From positions 12,751,501-12,815,500 of the forward strand of contig JAVHKY010000003.1 of assembly GCA_035079385.1 (NCBI GenBank): a DNA stretch of 64,000 nucleotides, written 5' to 3'. Positions 58,950-64,000 of this stretch are shown piece by piece. The position numbers and the translations under genes are program-made. The notes beneath the pieces were generated by a model, which saw only the letters and a program-made list of their open reading frames with translations, had not been told where the DNA came from and ran no database searches. The stretch comes from Aspidiotus rigidus. Lineage: Eukaryota; Arthropoda; Insecta; Hemiptera; Diaspididae. Position 1 is the first letter of the stretch. The number at the start of each line of letters is the position of its first letter.

Positions 58950-61890
58950 CTTGCCGGTAAATTTTACTTTCCGAACTGGTCGCGGTCCTTTTGATTGCTC
59001 TGGTTCTGCCACTCTTGGTTCTGGTTTGGGACTTTGGAGAAGAAAGGCAGGTTTGACCCTGTCAATAGTCACTTTTTCCTCCATCCCCTGTCGCAGGATG
59101 GTGACGGTTTTAGAGTCACGCGCCCTTGTAAGGTGGCGTCAGGGCTCCACAGATCTCCACGCGTAAAAATATGAGGGTACAGTGTTTTAGGCTAGTAGGT
59201 ACATACACAGGATTGTTGCCGTGTCTTCATGACCTGTCCGTGAATGCTCTGAGAGCTGTGGCCAGCTTCTTAACAAAATCTGGAGCGTCCTTCACTCCAT
59301 AGCCCCGGACGTTGTCCTCTGCAAAGAAATCGCCTGGAAGCTTTAGATCAGCACCGTATGTCATCTGAGCAGACGAGACTTTGTTTTCGGAGTTTATGGC
59401 CACTCATAGTCCCAGCATAATGAACGGGAGTATTTATACCCACCGCTCGGTAGCGTACGCCCAAATAGCGGCCTTCAAAGCTTGATGCCACCGTTCCACT
59501 TTCCCGTTGGCTTGGGGGTGGTACGCTGTCGTTCTTATTTTTACTACCCCGCACTGTTCCATCACCCGGCGGAAGAAGTCGGTCTCAAACTGTCGAACCT
59601 AATCTGTCGTAATGCGGGCCGGTACTCCAAATCTGGAAACCCACGTTGAAACAAAAACGTCAGCCACATGTTGGGCTGTGATGGAGCTCGTTGGGATCGC
59701 CTCGGGCCACCTTGTGGCTCTGTCGACTATCGTGATTAAGAATGATTTGCTATTAGATATGGGAAGTGCCCCCACAATATCTATATGAATGTGCTTGAAA
59801 CGCTACGACCTCTCAAACTCTCCCAATGGAGCACGTGTATGTCGGCCAACTTTAGCGCGCTGGCAATTCACACATACTTGCGCCCATCTCCTGCAGTCCT
59901 GTTTCACCCGAGGCCACACAAAATGGTTCGCAACTTGTTCAGCCGTTGTTCCAGGCTCAGAACGGGCCATTTTATGAACAGAGTGGAACGCTGCTCTGCG
60001 GAACTTGGGGGTGACATATGTTCGAATTTGACTGCCTGAAGTGTCGCAATATAGTGGTGCTGTGTCTCCTCTGAGTGGAATTGGTTTCAGTACCAGGCTT
60101 GTATTTGATGACTTGATCAGCTCTTGTAATTCTTGACCCTCTTTCTGAGCTAGCGCTAGCGCAATATAATCAATCTCCCTATCGCTTAGACAATCAGTAA
60201 TTGCGTCAATCCTAGAGAGCACGTCCGCAGGTATGTTCTCAGCCCCTGGTACATAGCGGATATCTATTGAGAATTGACCAATGAAGTCCAGTTGTCTTGC
60301 TACTCTTGGGGACGCCTTCTCAGACTGTGACGTGAATGCGTATTCTAGTGGTTTGTGGTCACTGAATATGGTGAAGTCTCTCCCCTCTACAATATTGTGA
60401 AAATGTCGGATTGAAGCAAAGATTGCCAGTAGCTCGCGGTCATAAGTTGACGATCTTAATTCCGTCAGGGAAAGCTAACGGTTTAAGGTTCCCTTCTCTA
60501 AGTTGGTGAAGGGCTCCTCCTATCGCAGTACTAATTGCGTCCGTACTCAACACTAGCATAGCGTCCTCAGACGGGTGGTACAGCAAGGTCGCGTTGCTAA
60601 GTGCTAATCTGAACTCTTCAAAGGCCTCTTTCGCGTCCTCTGTCCATTCGAGGAGTGTATTATCATTTTTCTTGTTAGTGCAGATTATGTTCTGCAGTCT
60701 TCGTTGGTACTCTGCCGCGTGGGGTATGGCTCTTCTGTAAAAGTTGATCATACCAAGGAACCTGCGTAGCCCTTTGACCGTCTTGGGCAGAGGATATTCA
60801 TTAATTGGTCTTGTACGCTCTGTACTTGGCAGGATTCCATGTTTGTTGACCAGATATCCAAGGAATTCGACTTGGGGGAGATTATACTCGCATTTGGCAA
60901 CATTTATTGTTATGCCAGCGTTGTTAAGCCTCTTCAGAATGATATGTACTCGCTCTTTGTGACTGGCTTCATCCTCAGATGTGATCAATATGTCGTCGAT
61001 GTAGACATAGACAAAATCCAAGTCCCTGAACAAATTGTCCAAGAACCGCTGGAACGTTTGGGCCGCGTTCCTAAGACCAAAGAGCATAACCGACGACTCA
61101 AATAGTCCAAATGGTGTTATGACCGCTGTCTCTTCCACGTCTGATTTTGCGACACGAATTTGTTTGTATGCTCTCTTAATATCGACTTTTGTGAAGCGTT
61201 TTGACCCGCGTAAGCGTGCGTTGAAATCCGCTATATTAGGTACCGGATACTGGTCAGGTTTTGGAACTAGGTTCGGTCTCAAATAGTCTCCGCAAATGCG
61301 CCATCGCTCCGGTCCTTTCTTGGGTGCAAAGTGTAAGGGTGAAGCCCATGGTGACTTAGATGGTCGTATTTCACCTCGCCTAGTGCGCGCGCCAACTTCC
61401 ATTTATCAGGAGGGAGCCTCCGAGCTCTAGACAAAGCTGGTGGTTTTGTAGTTTCAATGACATGCTCAGTCTTAAGATCATACTTGCATTCTTGTAGAGG
61501 CGTAGTTTGAGTGATTCCCGGATACTGTTTCAATAACTCAGCAAATGATGAAACACCGATGCTTGTAATTGTGAAGTAATTGGTAGCTAAATAGGAACAT
61601 TCTGCATGGAGTTCTGTGGTACTATTGATCAAACGTTTATGCTTCAGGTCAGGCAAGAGCCCGTAATGAGCCAAAAAGTCTGCCCCTATGATGGCATATT
61701 TCACATCCGCAACCACAAAACGCCTCAGGAAAGCGCGACGAAGACCTAAAGTCAGTTCAACCAGACGTTCCCATTTGCAGCGTATAACTTGAAATCTGTA
61801 ATTTTCTTGTGCATATCTTCATTGGCAGGCAGAATGGAGATGTCAGCGCCTGTATCTATTAAGAACCAGATACTAAGCTCGTGATTGTAA
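58950..61890 (-). pseudogene. Gypsy pol remnant (protease, RT, RNase H, integrase)
   Basis: Minus-strand order: protease FLIDTGADISILPAN near 61,840; IIGADFLAHYGLLPDL near 61,680; RT from IRPSKSPWASPLHFAPKKG through VYVYIDDILITSEDE near 61,000 and FLGYLVNKHGILPSTERTRP; RNase H start LVLSTDAISTAIGGAL near 60,540, then a stop at about 60,477; integrase zinc region with VCVNCQRAKVGRHT near 59,850 but SEPG where SHPG would give a zinc-binding His; catalytic core with frame breaks; C-terminal RVKPAFLLQSPKPEP near 59,030. There is a frameshift near 61,390 before RT. RT residues YIDD are present, but the whole is non-functional. Confidence 0.8.
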
Positions 61891-61948
61891 ATGAATAATC
61901 GTCGTCTCCCCTTTGTGCTGCCGTCTGCGGCGAAAATGGTCAGCTGCC

Positions 61949-62835
61949 TTAGTTTTCCGGCTTCTTACCAGTCCATTGCTTGCACCAGTCCTCGCACTTG
62001 CGGGCCTTGTCACCAAATTTGTGATGATAGCGACAGAGTTTCCATGCCAGATTGCGTTTTCGCGAAGTGCTCCGTTGCTTCCTGGCAAAACCTCCTTTCC
62101 CACCTGGGATCTGACTACAGTTGCGCCCTTGTGATCTCTCCTGACTGTCACGACGAGAAATACGATCCAAGACCTCGACCCTTTTGCCCATCAGTTCATT
62201 CATTCGTTGATCGGTCGCAGTCTGAACAGGCGTGGCCTCCGCGCTTGCTATAATCACTGTACCAACTGAATTCCAACCTCGGTCAGTTGCCGCTGCCAAC
62301 GAATCCAAGCTTGCTGATTCGATGACGACCAATATGTTTCTGAGGGTTTCAGGCAGTTGACGCAGGAATAGTTCCTTGAGCACTACATTGGTTACTTGGC
62401 CCTTTGCGAGTTCCCTCATCTCTCGAAGGAAATGTGATGGTTTCTTGTCGCCTATAACCATTCCTTCTAGAAGTTTCTTTACTTGCTTTCTTTCAGTTGG
62501 TTGGAACTCGCTTTACTATGTGGTGTAGGGATTTGTTGTCGGTTATTCGTTGCTTAGGTCGAAAACACGGCTTATGATCTCGCTTGGGAGTGATACAATG
62601 AGATATTCGTATTTATCCTGCTTGGTTGTGATTTTCGCCAACTTCATGCGGACGTCGACCTGTCTTAGCCACGTTTGGATGCCTCCCTGTTGACCTTGGA
62701 CAAGAGCCGGGATTTTAAATCGGAATACATTAGATGCGCTCGGAACCACCATAACCGGCGTTGTATCCGGATTGTGTTTTGCTCGTTCCAATCTCTGGCA
62801 AGCTTCGCACTGCTCCTGGCCTGCGGTGACGAACT
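61949..62835 (-). pseudogene. Gypsy gag remnant
   Basis: The minus-strand frame 62,791-62,543 has FRFKIPALVQGQQGGIQTWL and ends in a stop after LPSEIISRVFDLSNE. A second frame from 62,461 carries LVIGDKKPSHFLREMREL with AKGQ, then LFLRQLPETLRNIL, and ends with LCRYHHKFGDKARKCEDWC, the Cys-His gag signature of this gypsy lineage. About 80 bp between the frames holds a frame break. Confidence 0.7.
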
Positions 62836-62911
62836 GAAGGAAATGTGATACGTGTTATCGTTAGACCGTTTATTATCTGACTGAATAGCCTACATGCAAG
62901 GACGCTACACA

Positions 62912-63472
62912 TATAATCTTCCATCAACCAATGAATGACATTCGCACTGCGAATGTAGGAAATAAACCTAATATTGACTGCTACATCGATCGATTAAGGA
63001 GTTTGCAATCAAGTTACCAGGTTACTACCAACACATATTGCCGACACGCTTCGTCTCGTTTCAAACTTATTTCAAACTGTTTTATTTACTTTGTATCAAG
63101 ATACCATTAGATCATTATTCGAGAGTATAAGATACATATATACAGATATTTGTCTGCGATTCAAATAAACAGACATTGCAGTGATTCATGTTTTTTCGTC
63201 AAGTACCTAATACGTATCAATCGTCGGGAGTCACCCCTACTTACTATTTTCAATGAACCTCACTATCGCCAAGTTTGCTCAGTTCCAAAAATGAAACCGG
63301 GCGGTGAAGGAGAAATCTCCATGAGACAACATTTTCATTTACCTAGGTACCTGGAAATATCTTAGGATCCAAACGATTTTACGAAAAATTAAGTGAACAA
63401 AATCTGAAGAGCGTGAAATGTTTTTCGATTGAAATCTTTACTTTTGCAATACATTGAAGTATTACAAAATAC
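62912..63472. other. Intergenic or 3' UTR of the Fic gene
   Basis: On the minus strand, AAATAAA near 63,080-63,090 could be a polyadenylation signal for the Fic gene, giving a 3' UTR of about 390 bp. No other feature was seen. Confidence 0.35.
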
Positions 63473-64000
63473 CTACCACCTGCTCATCGTGAAACCCATC
63501 AAGTTGTCTGTGTCGTTTGCAAGGTTCGGATTAAACACGTCAAGATATGTGTTCAAGGAACTCTCCACGCAATGTGCAATTTGTTGGGTCAAGTCTTCAA
63601 ACTGATTATGGAACTGAGCTGACGCGAGAGCTTTATAATAGAACTGCTTCTGAGAATTCAGGATAACTGCCGGCGGATAACCCAGTTTCATCAGCTCCAT
63701 ATTCATTATTAATCTCCCAGTACGTCCGTTTCCATCCATAAAAGGATGTATTAGCTCGAATTTCGCATGAAATATGGAGATTCTTATAATTGGATGCATA
63801 TTGTTGACCCGATAATACCAAACCAACAATTTCTCCATTAATTCCTCCACATATGTATAATGAGGTGGGTCGAATAATGCCCCCCTGATTCTTACATTCT
63901 GCTTTCGATACTTTCCGGCATGACTGGGAAGAATGTTGTGCAGAAGTGAAAAGTTTATATTACGAATTAGCTCATTTGTCAACACCCTTGTTTTCTGTCG
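63473..64000 (-). CDS. Fic-domain protein (probable AMPylator), 3' part, running off the window
   Basis: The minus-strand frame is open from the window edge (64,000) to TAG at 63,473-63,475, 175 codons. It includes an LLHNILPSHAGKYR lead, RIRGALFDPPHY, the flap region that docks target chains, VEELMEKLLVWYY, and the full Fic motif HPFMDGNGRTGR (about 63,713-63,748) followed by LIMNMELMKLGYPPAVI. Fic enzymes transfer AMP or other nucleotide parts to protein hydroxyls; the His is the catalytic base and all motif residues are present. The RTGRLIMN form resembles bacterial Fic proteins more than animal FICD, which has RTSRLLMN. The N terminus, any TPR or membrane segment and any inhibitory helix lie outside the window. 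A GTGGTAGG near the stop could alternatively be a splice donor. Confidence 0.85.
   Translation of the reverse strand, partial: RQKTRVLTNELIRNINFSLLHNILPSHAGKYRKQNVRIRGALFDPPHYTYVEELMEKLLVWYYRVNNMHPIIRISIFHAKFELIHPFMDGNGRTGRLIMNMELMKLGYPPAVILNSQKQFYYKALASAQFHNQFEDLTQQIAHCVESSLNTYLDVFNPNLANDTDNLMGFTMSRW

Larger units (their letters stand above)
58743..62911 (-). mobile_element. Decayed Ty3/gypsy element with very short terminal repeats
   Basis: A 67-bp direct repeat, differing at one base, lies at 58,743-58,809 and 62,845-62,911 (minus strand TGTGTAGCGTCCTTG... with AATAAAC inside). Between them on the minus strand are gag, protease, RT, RNase H and integrase in gypsy order. The repeats are far shorter than usual gypsy LTRs, and the inner end reads TATCAC rather than CA, so true LTR boundaries may differ. 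Many stops and frameshifts make this element dead. Confidence 0.75.

Noticed and set aside
61891..62253. 120-codon plus-strand frame
   Set aside because: Antisense shadow of the gypsy gag remnant.

Overview
This is repeat-rich nuclear DNA from an animal, most likely an arthropod and probably an insect. It holds almost no host coding sequence, but many eukaryotic mobile elements: Ty3/gypsy and BEL/Pao LTR retrotransposons, Penelope-like elements, LINE 3' ends, Merlin-type transposase fragments, a Helitron-like element, MITEs, foldback elements and long satellite arrays. No bacterial operons, rRNA genes or CRISPR arrays are visible. The species cannot be fixed from sequence alone.

Layout. 1-1,620: a satellite core interleaved with AT microsatellites, plus a dispersed repeat. 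3,890-4,660: a dispersed repeat rich in TGACGTCA sites. 4,880-10,349: a foldback-like block with inverted ends, built from a 36-40 bp minisatellite and interrupted by a probable solo LTR (8,037-9,706). 10,428-11,458: a second inverted-repeat structure. 14,149-14,590: a Merlin transposase fragment, cut off where a 34-bp minisatellite (14,592-18,250) with a 680-bp higher-order repeat begins. 20,718-21,066: another Merlin fragment. 21,329-25,037: a 3.7-kb near-continuous palindrome whose arms carry 153-bp tandem units. 25,188-26,201: a non-autonomous Helitron candidate. 27,946-35,797: a complete, young Ty3/gypsy element with 1,671-bp LTRs, a 4-bp target duplication, and gag and pol in one frame separated only by a UGA stop.

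36,790-36,985: TATA box, initiator and a possible secretory-signal exon, one of only two host gene candidates. 37,915-46,190: a patchwork of Penelope-like fragments invaded by a MITE family and broken by inverted junctions. 46,533-46,886: a 354-bp GA tract. 46,935-51,678: a 5'-truncated BEL/Pao element with one nonsense codon in pol. 54,196-58,530: LINE tails and a SINE-like copy. 58,743-62,911: a decayed gypsy element with very short terminal repeats. 63,473-64,000: the end of a gene encoding a Fic-domain protein (AMPylation or related transfer) with an intact catalytic motif, running off the window.

The most unusual items are the large palindrome, expected to give long hairpin RNA if transcribed; the gag-pol UGA-CUA junction with a variant protease motif; the Fic gene; and satellites growing inside or beside transposons. 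Repeat boundaries are approximate because everything was aligned by eye.
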